DNA of 56,292 nt from Chitinophagaceae bacterium (GTDB lineage: Bacteria; Bacteroidota; Bacteroidia; Chitinophagales; Chitinophagaceae), in NCBI GenBank assembly GCA_016787135.1, contig JAEUVK010000153.1, positions 1-56,292 on the forward strand, read 5' to 3'. Below, piece by piece: positions 35,705 through 44,184 of the stretch. A program made the translations under genes and the position numbers. The stretch's first letter is position 1, and each line of letters starts with the position of its first letter. The notes under the pieces were generated by a model, which did no database searches, was not told the origin of the DNA, and saw only the letters and a list, made by a program, of their open reading frames with translations.

Positions 35705-36499
35705 TTAGTAATCAGAATACGCGGCAGGGCGAAGAAAGATGATGTCAATATGCGATACGTTGTTCTTGTATTCAGGCATTGAGGAAAGCTTTTTCCAATA
35801 AGGGTCACTGCCAAATGATTTCCAGTGGGCATCTCTTTCGGTCCTGTTATCAAAACAGGTCATGTACATAAGGTTGGGCATTTTGCTCCCTGCGATCACT
35901 TCGCTGTAAAAGACGGCATTAAAGTTCAGCCGTTTAAAAAGGCCGATCTCATCACCTTCATTGAACATATGCACTTTATTCTGAAATATTTTTTCTGTGG
36001 CGCTTTCATAGCTGCGGAGTTCATATACTCTTTCTTCTTTGGGTGCTTTCAGAGCAGGTAATTGCATTTCCGGGGCTTTTGTAAAAGCCCGGAGTAGTAG
36101 GGTCTCCATACGTGAATACGAAGGGTCATTATAGATAGCATTGATATACTCAGCTCCGGCTGATTGGTATGCCGTATCTCTTTTTAATTTATCAGGTATG
36201 GAAATGATCTTCTCCAACGTCTTTGCGGGAATAAGGACATAGAGCGTTTTATCAGTCAATGTGTCGTTGGCGATGGGTTTGAAAACTCCCACTTTCGTGA
36301 TCCCGGCGCGGTGCAGGGCCGGTAATAACGCCTGTTCCAGGTAGGTGTCCAGCATTTTTTCCTGCAGGGCGTTATTAAAATGATAGATCGTAAACTGGTA
36401 AAACTCCCTTACAGGTTTACGGGCCATTGAATAAAAAGGGCTCAGTGAAATAATGACCAAAAGTATCGTTATGCGGTAAAAGTTCATTTTTCGGTTCAT
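35705..36499 (-). CDS. Exported NIPSNAP-family protein
   Basis: A 264-residue protein with a signal peptide (about residues 8-26, SMARK). The mature part consists of two ferredoxin-like halves: FYQFTIYHFNN and VYELRSYES are the opening strands typical of NIPSNAP domains, each followed by a helix and a second strand set (VFKPI; FYSEVI). NIPSNAP and related dimeric alpha/beta barrels bind small hydrophobic molecules or haem-like ligands, but the function of the exported bacterial ones is unknown. The ATG ending at 36487 (MNFYRI) is an equally good start. Located 93 bp upstream of the carboxylase operon on the same strand. Confidence 0.85.
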   Translation of the reverse strand: MNRKMNFYRITILLVIISLSPFYSMARKPVREFYQFTIYHFNNALQEKMLDTYLEQALLPALHRAGITKVGVFKPIANDTLTDKTLYVLIPAKTLEKIISIPDKLKRDTAYQSAGAEYINAIYNDPSYSRMETLLLRAFTKAPEMQLPALKAPKEERVYELRSYESATEKIFQNKVHMFNEGDEIGLFKRLNFNAVFYSEVIAGSKMPNLMYMTCFDNRTERDAHWKSFGSDPYWKKLSSMPEYKNNVSHIDIIFLRPAAYSDY

Positions 36500-36570
36500 A
36501 CGACTAATATTAAATTGTTTTGGCAGAAATTAAAATTAGCGAAATAACCAACGTAAGGAGGGGAGTCGTT

Positions 36571-37077
36571 TCAGGAGCGGATAATTTCCAATTCGCGACG
36601 GATATATTCAGCCAGCATCTGGTGCGCCATTATATCACTGATAATGACCTCACCGATGGTCTGTGTACTTTTCTTATCGGGTCTTGCAAAATATTTCAGA
36701 TCAATATCGGCGTCGCCTGAATGACAGGAGGTATAGAATGAATGCTGGTCTGCCACGAACCTGTCAAGTCTTTGCAGCATCCTTTCGAGGTATTGTATGG
36801 CTTCGCTGGTCTCATCCGGCTTGAAGAGACTGTGGTTGTATAAAAGAACATAGTATCGCTGAAGGGATGTGAACCGGGGCTTGTGATCCCTGAAAAATGA
36901 TATCTCTTCATTTATGGAGGTAAATCCTTTTTCCCTGATGAGCTTATTGAGCAGGAGGACTGTCTTATTACAGGTGTCGAAATGATCTTCAATTTCATGC
37001 AGGCCAAGCAGGCGACCGCCGGTTATGGTAAGGCGTACTTTTAGTTTCTCATACAGTTGTTCTGCGCTTGTTATCAA
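36571..37077 (-). CDS. RteC-like protein
   Basis: A 168-residue protein with no signal or membrane segment. The middle and end, INEEISFFRDHKPRF, then LQRYYVLLYNHSLF, YLERMLQRLDRF and DADIDLKYFAR, match the RteC family, named for a regulator of excision of the Bacteroides tetracycline-resistance conjugative transposon. It starts with TTG; an in-frame TGA lies a few codons upstream and no ATG exists nearby. No conjugative or integrase genes are in the window, so this is a chromosomal relative. It lies 57 bp upstream of nothing mobile: the neighbour at 37135 is a Crp/Fnr regulator on the same strand. Confidence 0.8.
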   Translation of the reverse strand: MITSAEQLYEKLKVRLTITGGRLLGLHEIEDHFDTCNKTVLLLNKLIREKGFTSINEEISFFRDHKPRFTSLQRYYVLLYNHSLFKPDETSEAIQYLERMLQRLDRFVADQHSFYTSCHSGDADIDLKYFARPDKKSTQTIGEVIISDIMAHQMLAEYIRRELEIIRS

Positions 37078-37134
37078 ACCCGGTGATTTTATTATTTCCA
37101 GTCAATGATTAACGAATGTACCCGCCTGAATACA

Positions 37135-37734
37135 TTAATTTTCTTTTGAGTAAATATTGGTGCCGGCCAGTTTGCCCCTTATCCGGCTCAGCGATTGCCG
37201 GGATATGCCCAGGTAAGAGGCGATCATATACTGTGGCAGTCTTACAGCCAGGTCCGGGTATGACTGCATAAAATCCAGGTACCTTTCATCGCCAAAGACC
37301 CCCTGGAGATATAATATCCGCTTCTGCATAAGCCTCAGGTGCTCCAGCATTTCAATGATACATACCTGGTGAAAGTTGTTGTACACAGCGGGCATTTTTT
37401 CAAAGAAGGAATGACATGCCAGGAACACTTCGGAGTCTTCCACTGCATCTATGGAGAACATAGAAGGTTCCGCCCGTATCATACTCAACTGGTCGCCTAT
37501 CCATTTTTCTTTCGGGGCAAATGACAGTATATGCGTTTTCCCTTTCTTATCCGTAACATAACTACGCAGGCACCCGCTGGCAACAAAGCATACATAGGAA
37601 CTGATCTCTCCCTGCCTGAGCAGTACAGTACCTTTTGAAATTTTTCTGGGCGATAATAATGAAATTATGCTATCGGCTACGTCATCGTTAATGCTATACT
37701 TTGCAAAAAGATATGTCTTAAATGTTTTGTTCAT
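37135..37734 (-). CDS. Crp/Fnr-family transcriptional regulator
   Basis: A 199-residue regulator. The cyclic-nucleotide-binding-like barrel covers residues 5-120 (GTVLLRQGEISSYVCFVASGC, a typical cNMP-fold strand pair), without the PRxxRxS pocket, so the ligand is probably not cAMP. A long helix (LEHLRLMQKRILYL) leads to a winged-helix domain with YMIASYLGISRQSLSRIRGKL as recognition helix. The ATG ending at 37734 is preferred over the one at 37758. In Bacteroidota this subfamily often controls stress genes; the target is unknown. The RteC-like gene follows on the same strand by 57 bp. Confidence 0.9.
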   Translation of the reverse strand: MNKTFKTYLFAKYSINDDVADSIISLLSPRKISKGTVLLRQGEISSYVCFVASGCLRSYVTDKKGKTHILSFAPKEKWIGDQLSMIRAEPSMFSIDAVEDSEVFLACHSFFEKMPAVYNNFHQVCIIEMLEHLRLMQKRILYLQGVFGDERYLDFMQSYPDLAVRLPQYMIASYLGISRQSLSRIRGKLAGTNIYSKEN

Positions 37735-38227
37735 TTTACAAACTTTGTCCGTTATCAAAATGATGAATCACTGCCGGAACAGGCCGACAGGTTAGCTTAA
37801 TAGAAAGCGGTCATTTTACACGGATACACGGTTAAGACAGGAGTAGTTGCAGACAGATCGGCTGGCGTAAAAATGGTTCATATTATAGTGGATTATGGGG
37901 TTTCGGCGGCTTGGTTGACAATTATCAACAAAAGTAATATTCGAATTTATTTTATTATAGGCCTGTAAGGGTTATGAGATGTCATTTTCACATTTTTTAC
38001 CATTTGTGAATAAAGATTCTTGCAAGATATATTCATAGATTTTACCCTATGTTCATTTTTCGTAAATTCCCGATAAGGGGAATGAATAAATAAGGGAATG
38101 GTAGAAACCACTCCCGGAATCCGGCTTCCCGGACTGTAACCTGTAAAAGTTCAAAACTGACCTCTTTCACAAAAGGTGATCAGTAAAATAATGTATGCAG
38201 GTTGATGCGATGCAATGAATGATGTTC
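37735..38227. other. Long intergenic region with two small hairpins
   Basis: A 493-bp stretch without a convincing gene; the longest frames are below 20 codons. Two hairpins lie close together: ATTCCC / GGGAAT at 38066-38083 and GGGAATGG / CCACTCCC (one mismatch) at 38094-38115. A short inverted repeat GTTGA-N6-TCAAC lies near 37917. No full promoter is seen. It could hold a small RNA or regulatory sites for the Crp/Fnr gene. Confidence 0.35.
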
Positions 38228-38518
38228 TTATCCTGCTGAAGACTGACCGGCATCTTCACGCATATGAAGCCGATGTGCTGCTTCTGCCAGTTGTTCCAGT
38301 TTTTCAAAAAAATAGATCATATTATCATGCTGGATACTATCCGGTAAATGGGGATAGTTCTTTCTGACCATTGTTTCAAAAATCTCCCTGAGCATTTGTT
38401 TTATTTCCGGCAAACGGGCAAAGTCAAAAAAACGCTCAAAGACTACATGCGGATCACTCATCTCAGCTTCTGTAAGATTTTGTTCTTTCCAGGAAGGATA
38501 GTTAAGAATGGTGGCCAT
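38228..38518 (-). CDS. Hypothetical small protein
   Basis: A 96-residue soluble helical protein with acidic N-terminus (NLTEAEMSDPHVVFERFFDFARLPEIKQMLREIFETMV) and no signal, membrane segment or catalytic motif. Start chosen at the ATG ending at 38518 (MATILNYPSW), since the upstream extension to 38554 is not protein-like. I do not recognise the family. It stands alone between a long noncoding region and the RNA ligase-like gene. Confidence 0.65.
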   Translation of the reverse strand: MATILNYPSWKEQNLTEAEMSDPHVVFERFFDFARLPEIKQMLREIFETMVRKNYPHLPDSIQHDNMIYFFEKLEQLAEAAHRLHMREDAGQSSAG

Positions 38519-38678
38519 AGCGGTTTGTTTGTACCGGGAATAAACCCTGCACAAGTTTTCCTTTTTTATTTGTTATGTCAAGCGGAAAACCACATGTGTA
38601 TTCATTTATTAACATAGGCGACAAAGATATGCCCTGTGATCACTCAGGATCATGGGCACCTGCAGGTAGTGAAGTATC

Positions 38679-39230
38679 TCACCAATTGCGTTGACTTAAC
38701 ACATTCCACTTACCCGGGCTCAGTTTAAGTAATGATATGGTCCGGGTGATAAAGTTTGCGGCAAAATCTTTTTTGGAAAAATGCTCCCATACCCTGTCAA
38801 AATCTGAAGGTTTTATATCCGGGGTAGCGATTGTTACATGTGGATGAAATGAACGGTCATCTTTTTTGATATTGGCAGGAAAAATACTGGTAAAATGATC
38901 TTCTGCCTGATTCTTTAGTTCTTCTGTTGCCGGATTATCTTTTACCTGTACGAATAAAACCTTTTTCCCGAAATGCGAGAAGCCATTCAACTCTATATTC
39001 AGCTCACTCATGTCGCTGGTGAAAGAATGAAATGCCTTTAACAGTTCGGGCTCTTTTGCTTCTTCCAGCCAGAACGGTGGTATCAATGTGATATGAGCCG
39101 GTGATTTTAAACCGGCAATACAGGCAAAACGATCCCTCATCCAATATTTGAATTGTAAAACCATTTCATTTACATCCGGCGGGCAGAGCAGTGCGATGTA
39201 ATACATTTTATATGGCAAATCATAACTCAT
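38679..39230 (-). CDS. 2'-5' RNA ligase / 2H phosphoesterase family protein
   Basis: A 183-residue protein of the 2H phosphoesterase superfamily. The two HxTx motifs that give the fold its name are HITL (46-49) and HVTI (131-134), each in a conserved setting (SPAHITLIPPF; SFHPHVTIATP). Members act on 2',5' or cyclic 2',3' phosphate bonds in RNA or nucleotides. The start at 39230 is chosen; the next in-frame ATG at 39206 would begin directly at the first strand (MYYIALLCPP). Soluble, monocistronic, divergent from DUF4342. Confidence 0.85.
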   Translation of the reverse strand: MSYDLPYKMYYIALLCPPDVNEMVLQFKYWMRDRFACIAGLKSPAHITLIPPFWLEEAKEPELLKAFHSFTSDMSELNIELNGFSHFGKKVLFVQVKDNPATEELKNQAEDHFTSIFPANIKKDDRSFHPHVTIATPDIKPSDFDRVWEHFSKKDFAANFITRTISLLKLSPGKWNVLSQRNW

Positions 39231-39307
39231 ATGGATGTGAATACTTTTATGCAAGTTACTCATCCAAAGCCATCGGCTTCATGATTCAGATGACCCACCT
39301 CATTATT

Positions 39308-39334
39308 TTTGGATAGGCTGATGATCTACCTTTG
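39308..39334 (+). promoter_or_regulatory. Bacteroidetes-type promoter for DUF4342 gene
   Basis: TTTG at 39308-39311 and TACCTTTG at 39327-39334, a full match to the -7 element, though the spacer is 15 nt, shorter than usual. Transcription would begin near 39341, giving a leader of about 28 nt. Confidence 0.5.
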
Positions 39335-39352
39335 AATACGTTAAACTAAAAG

Positions 39353-39360
39353 AAAGGAGG
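39353..39360 (+). promoter_or_regulatory. Strong Shine-Dalgarno sequence
   Basis: AAAGGAGG, 8 nt before the ATG at 39369. Such a complete site is unusual in this phylum, where most starts lack one, and suggests high translation of the small DUF4342 protein. Confidence 0.75.
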
Positions 39361-39368
39361 AAAACACT

Positions 39369-39614
39369 ATGGCAACCACATTCAAGGAAACATTTAAAGT
39401 AAAAGGCGAACACCTCCTCAAAAAGATCAAAGAATTGATCGCAGAAGGCAATGTCAGGAAAGTGACCATACATGATAAGGATGATAAAGAGATCATATCG
39501 TTTCCGCTGACGATCGGGGTGGTAGGTACATTACTTTCGCCGCTGCTTGCCGCTATCGGTGCTATGGCTGCGTTGATAGGGGAATGTACCATCTCTGTGG
39601 AAAGAGAAGAATAA
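39369..39614 (+). CDS. DUF4342 family protein
   Basis: An 81-residue protein: an N-terminal helical and charged part (KETFKVKGEHLLKKIKELIAEGNVRKVTIHDKDDKEI) and a hydrophobic segment (about 45-70, FPLTIGVVGTLLSPLLAAIGAMAALI). This matches DUF4342, small proteins of unknown function with one or two membrane-seeking helices, sometimes found beside UBA-like domains. It probably sits at the cytoplasmic membrane. The strong ribosome-binding site and promoter suggest it is abundant. Convergent with selD, 4 bp away. Confidence 0.85.
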   Translation: MATTFKETFKVKGEHLLKKIKELIAEGNVRKVTIHDKDDKEIISFPLTIGVVGTLLSPLLAAIGAMAALIGECTISVEREE

Positions 39615-39618
39615 CTTA

Positions 39619-40695
39619 TTATCCCTGCACCAGGACCGGGCTTTCTTCTTTTTCTGTAAAATGACCGATGGGTATAAGATGTTTTTCCAGGTGATATTCT
39701 TTCAGTACCAACTCCACTTCCTTCACAGTGCCCGGATCAACAGCGATCAGCAGGCCTCCGCTTGTTTGAGGATCAGCCAGGAGACATTTTATTATCTCAG
39801 CATTCTTTCCCCATTCATTATTGATAGAAATTTTATGCCCGTAACTATCCCAGTTGCGGTGGGTTCCACCCGGTACGCATTGCTGGCTGATGTAATATGC
39901 AAGATCATCAGTGATAAAAGGAATAAGTGATATATCGGGAATGACCGCGGTCAGATCACTTCCTTCGGCCATTTCAGTAAGGTGGCCCAGCAACCCAAAA
40001 CCTGTCACATCGGTCATTGCATTCACCGCTTTTGTTTTTCCCAGTACTTCCCCCACTTTATTCAATTGCATCATTTGTTTGGCGGCTATTCCGGCATGTA
40101 TGGGTTTCAGCAGCCCTTTTTTCTCAGCAGTGGTCAGGATGCCAACTCCGAGTGGTTTGGTGAGGAATAAAATATCACCTGCTTTGGCGGTATTGTTCTG
40201 TTTGATATTCTTTATATCAATAAGGCCGTTGACCGCCAGGCCAAAAATGGGTTCCGGTGAGTCAATACTATGCCCGCCCGCCAACGGCATGCCTGCTTCG
40301 GCGCAAATACTTTTTCCCCCTTCGATCACCTTCTTTGCTATGGAAGGAGAAAGTTTATTGACAGGCCATCCCAATATAGCGATTGCCAGCAATGGTTTTC
40401 CACCCATGGCATACACATCACTGATGGCATTGGCAGCGGCTATCCTGCCAAATTCGAACGGATCATCCACTACTGGCATAAAAAAATCAGTCGTAGAAAT
40501 AATGGCTGTCCCGTTTCCCATATCATATACAGCTGCATCGTCTTTACTATGATTGCCTACGAGGAGGTTTTTATTGTCAGGCATAGTGAAACTGCCGGAT
40601 AAAATCTCCTCCAGTATCTTTGGCGCTATCTTGCAACCGCAGCCTGCGCCATGGGAGTATTGTGTAAGTTTTATTGCTTCTTCCGTATTGATCAT
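39619..40695 (-). CDS. selD: Selenide, water dikinase SelD
   Basis: Makes selenophosphate from selenide and ATP. The 358-residue chain has the N-terminal active site GAGCGCK with Cys19 and Lys22 (Cys, not selenocysteine), the AIR-synthase-like ATP-binding DDAAVYDMGNGTAII, and the GGHSID and TDVTGFGLLGH motifs. Its ATG overlaps the TGA of mnmH (ATGA), so the two are translated in a coupled way and selenium is destined for tRNA. No selA, selB or selenoprotein genes appear in the window. Confidence 0.96.
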   Translation of the reverse strand: MINTEEAIKLTQYSHGAGCGCKIAPKILEEILSGSFTMPDNKNLLVGNHSKDDAAVYDMGNGTAIISTTDFFMPVVDDPFEFGRIAAANAISDVYAMGGKPLLAIAILGWPVNKLSPSIAKKVIEGGKSICAEAGMPLAGGHSIDSPEPIFGLAVNGLIDIKNIKQNNTAKAGDILFLTKPLGVGILTTAEKKGLLKPIHAGIAAKQMMQLNKVGEVLGKTKAVNAMTDVTGFGLLGHLTEMAEGSDLTAVIPDISLIPFITDDLAYYISQQCVPGGTHRNWDSYGHKISINNEWGKNAEIIKCLLADPQTSGGLLIAVDPGTVKEVELVLKEYHLEKHLIPIGHFTEKEESPVLVQG

Positions 40696-41759
40696 ATAAT
40701 AGAAAATTCTTTTTGCGTTATTTTATCTGCGTTTGCTGTTGCATTTACTGCAGCGCAATCCATTGTGGTCAGCAATGATTGTAACTGGTCCCGGTTGTTC
40801 AGCGCTTTGCTATACTGCTTATCATAGTACGTCAGCAATATCCGGAAACATGATTCAATATCTCCTGCCTCCAGCATTTGCAGGGACGTTTTGGTTTCCA
40901 TCGGCCCCAGCCTTTTTTGTATGCGTAGAATGGCTTTGGCCATTCTTTCTTTATTCAGTGTGCCGTATTCCTGCACGATATGTTTCAACCGCTCTTCAAA
41001 AGGAATGAGCATAAAGCGAACAGGGGATCGCCGCATAGTATTCCACAAAGTATTCGGAAGATTGATAAAGCCGATCCGCTGGCTTTCATCTTCCATCCAT
41101 ATTGGCGCAGCCTGATCCTTATCGAAAAAAGTCCTTAGTTCATGGCTTAATACATTCTCAAACATCTCCTGTGTCGGCTGATCAGGCATACCTATGTCAC
41201 CAAAGGCGGAACCTTTGTGACTGGCTAATTTTTCCAGGTTAATGACTGCAGCACCTTTCCTTTCCAGTTCATCTAATATGTATGTTTTGCCTGAGCCGGT
41301 ATAACCACCGAGTATTATAAAGGAGAAAGGGAGTGAAAAAGTTTCTATTACCCAGTTGCGATAGCTTTTATATCCTCCTGCCAGCGTGAAAACTCTGAAT
41401 CCATACATGTCCAGCAACCAGGCAACGGCTGCACTGCGCATACCTCCGCGCCAGCAATGAACCAATACCTGCCGGGAACCGGAAGACGGCGAACCAGCGT
41501 CCACTAATGATTCAACGGTCTCTACCATCTGGCGCATCTTAGGGCCGAAATAGTCAAGACCAATTTTAATAGCCGCTTCCCGGCCTTCTTGTTTATAGGT
41601 GGTACCTACGACTTTGCGTTCTTCATCTGTGAAGAGTGGAAGATTGTATGCACCGGGTATATGTGCATGAATATATTCTCCGGGTGAACGGACATCGAGC
41701 ACCGGATTGTTTTTTCCTGATTCAAGGAAACGATCGATCTGTAACTTTTCTATCGGCAA
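40692..41759 (-). CDS. mnmH: tRNA 2-selenouridine synthase MnmH (SelU)
   Basis: Converts 2-thiouridine at position 34 of certain tRNAs to 2-selenouridine, using selenophosphate. The 355-residue chain has an N-terminal rhodanese domain (1-135) with the active-site loop HCWRGGMRSA (Cys102) and a C-terminal P-loop domain with GGYTGSGKT (151-159). The start is TTG at 41759: an in-frame TAA lies four codons upstream and starting later would cut the first rhodanese helix and the LDVRSPGEY motif. First gene of the mnmH-selD operon. Confidence 0.95.
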   Translation of the reverse strand: MPIEKLQIDRFLESGKNNPVLDVRSPGEYIHAHIPGAYNLPLFTDEERKVVGTTYKQEGREAAIKIGLDYFGPKMRQMVETVESLVDAGSPSSGSRQVLVHCWRGGMRSAAVAWLLDMYGFRVFTLAGGYKSYRNWVIETFSLPFSFIILGGYTGSGKTYILDELERKGAAVINLEKLASHKGSAFGDIGMPDQPTQEMFENVLSHELRTFFDKDQAAPIWMEDESQRIGFINLPNTLWNTMRRSPVRFMLIPFEERLKHIVQEYGTLNKERMAKAILRIQKRLGPMETKTSLQMLEAGDIESCFRILLTYYDKQYSKALNNRDQLQSLLTTMDCAAVNATANADKITQKEFSII

Positions 41760-41771
41760 GCTGCGAAGTTA

Positions 41772-41797
41772 GGGGAATAAAAAAAACATTATTCCCC
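41772..41797. other. Hairpin between ELWxxDGT gene and mnmH
   Basis: GGGGAATAA (41772-41780) and TTATTCCCC (41789-41797) pair perfectly around an A-rich 8-nt loop. It is in the 57-bp gap between two minus-strand genes. There is no T tail on the minus strand, so it is more likely a leader or operator element of mnmH than a normal terminator. Confidence 0.45.
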
Positions 41798-41816
41798 GGT
41801 TACTTCCGCAATAAAT

Positions 41817-43940
41817 TTATCGTTGTATTAGAAGGCGTTCGGTCGCAACTGATCCGTCATTGATCACCTGCACCAGGTAAGCACCGGAAGGCAAATGCCC
41901 TGCATCAGTTCTTATAATATTCTCTCCGCGATGTACATCGACCCATTTTTGCAAAACCATTTTTCCGTTCATGTCCAGGATACAGATCGTTGCCCGACCG
42001 TTGCCGGCAGCGTCGATCAGCAGTTTTAATTCATGAGTGGCGGGGTTAGGTACAATGCGCACCACCGGGATGTTGCCATTAAGTGTAACTGTAACAATAC
42101 GGCTTAAGGAAGCTTTCCCATCAATATCAACACACCTGACCCGGTAATACCATCTTTTAATTCCTGTCCGTTGCATAGCACCCACATCTGTATAGCTATA
42201 ACTATTGGTATTATTTCCATTGGCATTTATCCTGCCGGCTTCGGTATAGCTGATGCCGTTTGCACTTCGCTCTATTACAAAATAGCCCGTCTGCTCTTCA
42301 TCGGCTGTTTTCCATGTCAGTACTACGTCGTTATTATATGGCTTCGCTTCTATTGATACCCATCGGAGCGGCAACGCCAGCGAGGCATCCAATCTGAAAA
42401 AATCCGTATTGACCGCATCATCCCCATCCGTCGCAAAAAAGTATAAGTTACCAGAAGTGACCGTTGCAAACTGGATGTCTGAACCGGCTGAAGGAGGCAG
42501 AGCATTGACATCTGCCACTAAACTGGTACCCGGACCCGAAGCATCGGATTGCCATAATTCTGATCCGTTGGTGTTGTTGTCGGCAGTAAAATAGAATTTA
42601 TTATTGGTGTACAGGTAAAACAGATTGGCCCCATCATACCCGTCAGGAGCACCGGGGTTGATATCCTTCAGAAGATTGGTGCCACCGGATGTGCCATCAC
42701 TAACATAGAACTCACTGCCTTCGGCCGGAGTGGTGGCGATAAGAAAAAATTTATTTCCCTGGAATAAACCGTTATAAAAATAGTTGGGTAGAACAATCAC
42801 ATCGCTGCTGACCCCAATGCCGGTCGCTATATCTTTTAACAATAATGTACCCGGCCCGGATCCATCGCTTTCCCATAGTTCGGTGCCTTCATCGGCTGTA
42901 GTGGCGCTGAAAAAAAACTTGCTGCTGTTCTTTACTGCAGAAAACATCTGTGGCATCCCGTCATCGAAACCGGGATTGATATCTTTTATCAATACTGTGC
43001 CCGCAGTGGTGCCGTTGGTTTTCCATAACTCATACCCGTTTGTACCATCATTACCTGTAAAAAAGAGTTCGTTTTGAAAATTGAAAAATGCCGGAATAAT
43101 GGAAGACAGGAAATAATAAAAAGGCGGCGGAATAGGAGGGGAAGGATCGATGTCCTTTATCATAACAGTTCCACCCACAGTTCCATCAGTCTTCCAGAGC
43201 GCATTACCATTCACTTCGTCAAAAGCTGTAAAGAGAAGGTCCGTTAAATACACTGTAAAATTGCTGATATAAGAGCCGTAAGTAGCCGTTGTATAAATAT
43301 TTTTCAACTGGATTGTTCCCGGTTCAGTACCATCTGTTTTCCATAGTTCGCCACCGTCTGCTGCGGTGGTAGCGGAGAACACCAATATGTTATTGATCAC
43401 ACTAAAATGTGATGCCGGCGTTGCCACAAAAGCATCCGGCGCCCCGGTATTGATATCCTTTACCCTTACAGTGCCGGGCCCGGTTCCGTTTGTCTTCCAC
43501 AGCTCTCGGCCTGAGCTGCCGTCATTGGCGGTGAAGTAGAGTTCATTGTCATACTCGATGAAGCCGTACTTAGGTTCTGAATCGGCTGCCCCGGAAGTAT
43601 TGATATCCTTTAGCAGCGAAGTGCCGACGACAGTTCCGTCGGTTACCCATAGTTCTATACCTTCTGCTACTGTTCTACCTGCGAAATATAATTTGCCTCC
43701 CATGATGCCATGATCATAATCTGCTTCCACTGTCGCTGCGGAACTAAGTTCGGTGAAACTGTTGCCCGGGACATCATACACCCAGAGTGTCTTCGTGATC
43801 TGTGAACGCAGTATGATCCTCGTACTGGTAAGAGCAAAGCCCCAGTCATAGCTGGTGTTGTTGGATAACCTGGTTACCTGTGACCGGGTGGTCACAACAA
43901 CTGATAATAATAGGATGGCGCATAGCAAATTTCTCTTCAT
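41817..43940 (-). CDS. ELWxxDGT-repeat secreted protein with T9SS type A sorting domain
   Basis: A 707-residue surface protein. After a signal peptide (1-20) it has about eight repeats with the core ELWxxDGTxxGTxLLKDI, spaced some 50-60 residues (ELWVTDGT, ELWKTNGT, ELWKTDGT, ALWKTDGT, ELWKTNGT, ELWESDGS, EFYVSDGT, ELWQSDAS), which form a beta-propeller-like array. A fibronectin-like stretch (LTWKTADEEQTGYFVIERS) follows. The last 75 residues, from IVPNPATHELKLLID to the end, form the type IX secretion C-terminal signal. Binding target unknown. Confidence 0.92.
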   Translation of the reverse strand: MKRNLLCAILLLSVVVTTRSQVTRLSNNTSYDWGFALTSTRIILRSQITKTLWVYDVPGNSFTELSSAATVEADYDHGIMGGKLYFAGRTVAEGIELWVTDGTVVGTSLLKDINTSGAADSEPKYGFIEYDNELYFTANDGSSGRELWKTNGTGPGTVRVKDINTGAPDAFVATPASHFSVINNILVFSATTAADGGELWKTDGTEPGTIQLKNIYTTATYGSYISNFTVYLTDLLFTAFDEVNGNALWKTDGTVGGTVMIKDIDPSPPIPPPFYYFLSSIIPAFFNFQNELFFTGNDGTNGYELWKTNGTTAGTVLIKDINPGFDDGMPQMFSAVKNSSKFFFSATTADEGTELWESDGSGPGTLLLKDIATGIGVSSDVIVLPNYFYNGLFQGNKFFLIATTPAEGSEFYVSDGTSGGTNLLKDINPGAPDGYDGANLFYLYTNNKFYFTADNNTNGSELWQSDASGPGTSLVADVNALPPSAGSDIQFATVTSGNLYFFATDGDDAVNTDFFRLDASLALPLRWVSIEAKPYNNDVVLTWKTADEEQTGYFVIERSANGISYTEAGRINANGNNTNSYSYTDVGAMQRTGIKRWYYRVRCVDIDGKASLSRIVTVTLNGNIPVVRIVPNPATHELKLLIDAAGNGRATICILDMNGKMVLQKWVDVHRGENIIRTDAGHLPSGAYLVQVINDGSVATERLLIQR

Positions 43941-44184
43941 AGTCCTAAAGTTGAGGTTAGAGAATTCAAAGACCGTACAATTCAGTTTTCAGGGCAGGGA
44001 GCCCTTTGCAGAAAGAGAAAAACTGTTTTCAGGGGGAGAAGCAATGTCTAATGTAAGATTATCCCGTCAATAAGCAATGTAACTTTTTTCTATATCATTA
44101 TTCCCCGGGTGATATGATGTGTACTGCCTTGTATTCTATACTTTCATGAAACGGAATTTTTTTTGAAAGAAATCTTTCTTTATT

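Noticed and set aside
37738..37748. ACAAACTTTGT palindrome before the Crp/Fnr gene
   Set aside because: Only 5-bp arms, AT-rich and overlapping the start region; does not match the TGTGA-N6-TCACA pattern.
42360..43640. Repeated DNA resembling a repeat array
   Set aside because: The periodicity comes from ELWxxDGT codons in one reading frame; units are diverged and there are no uniform spacers, so it is not CRISPR.
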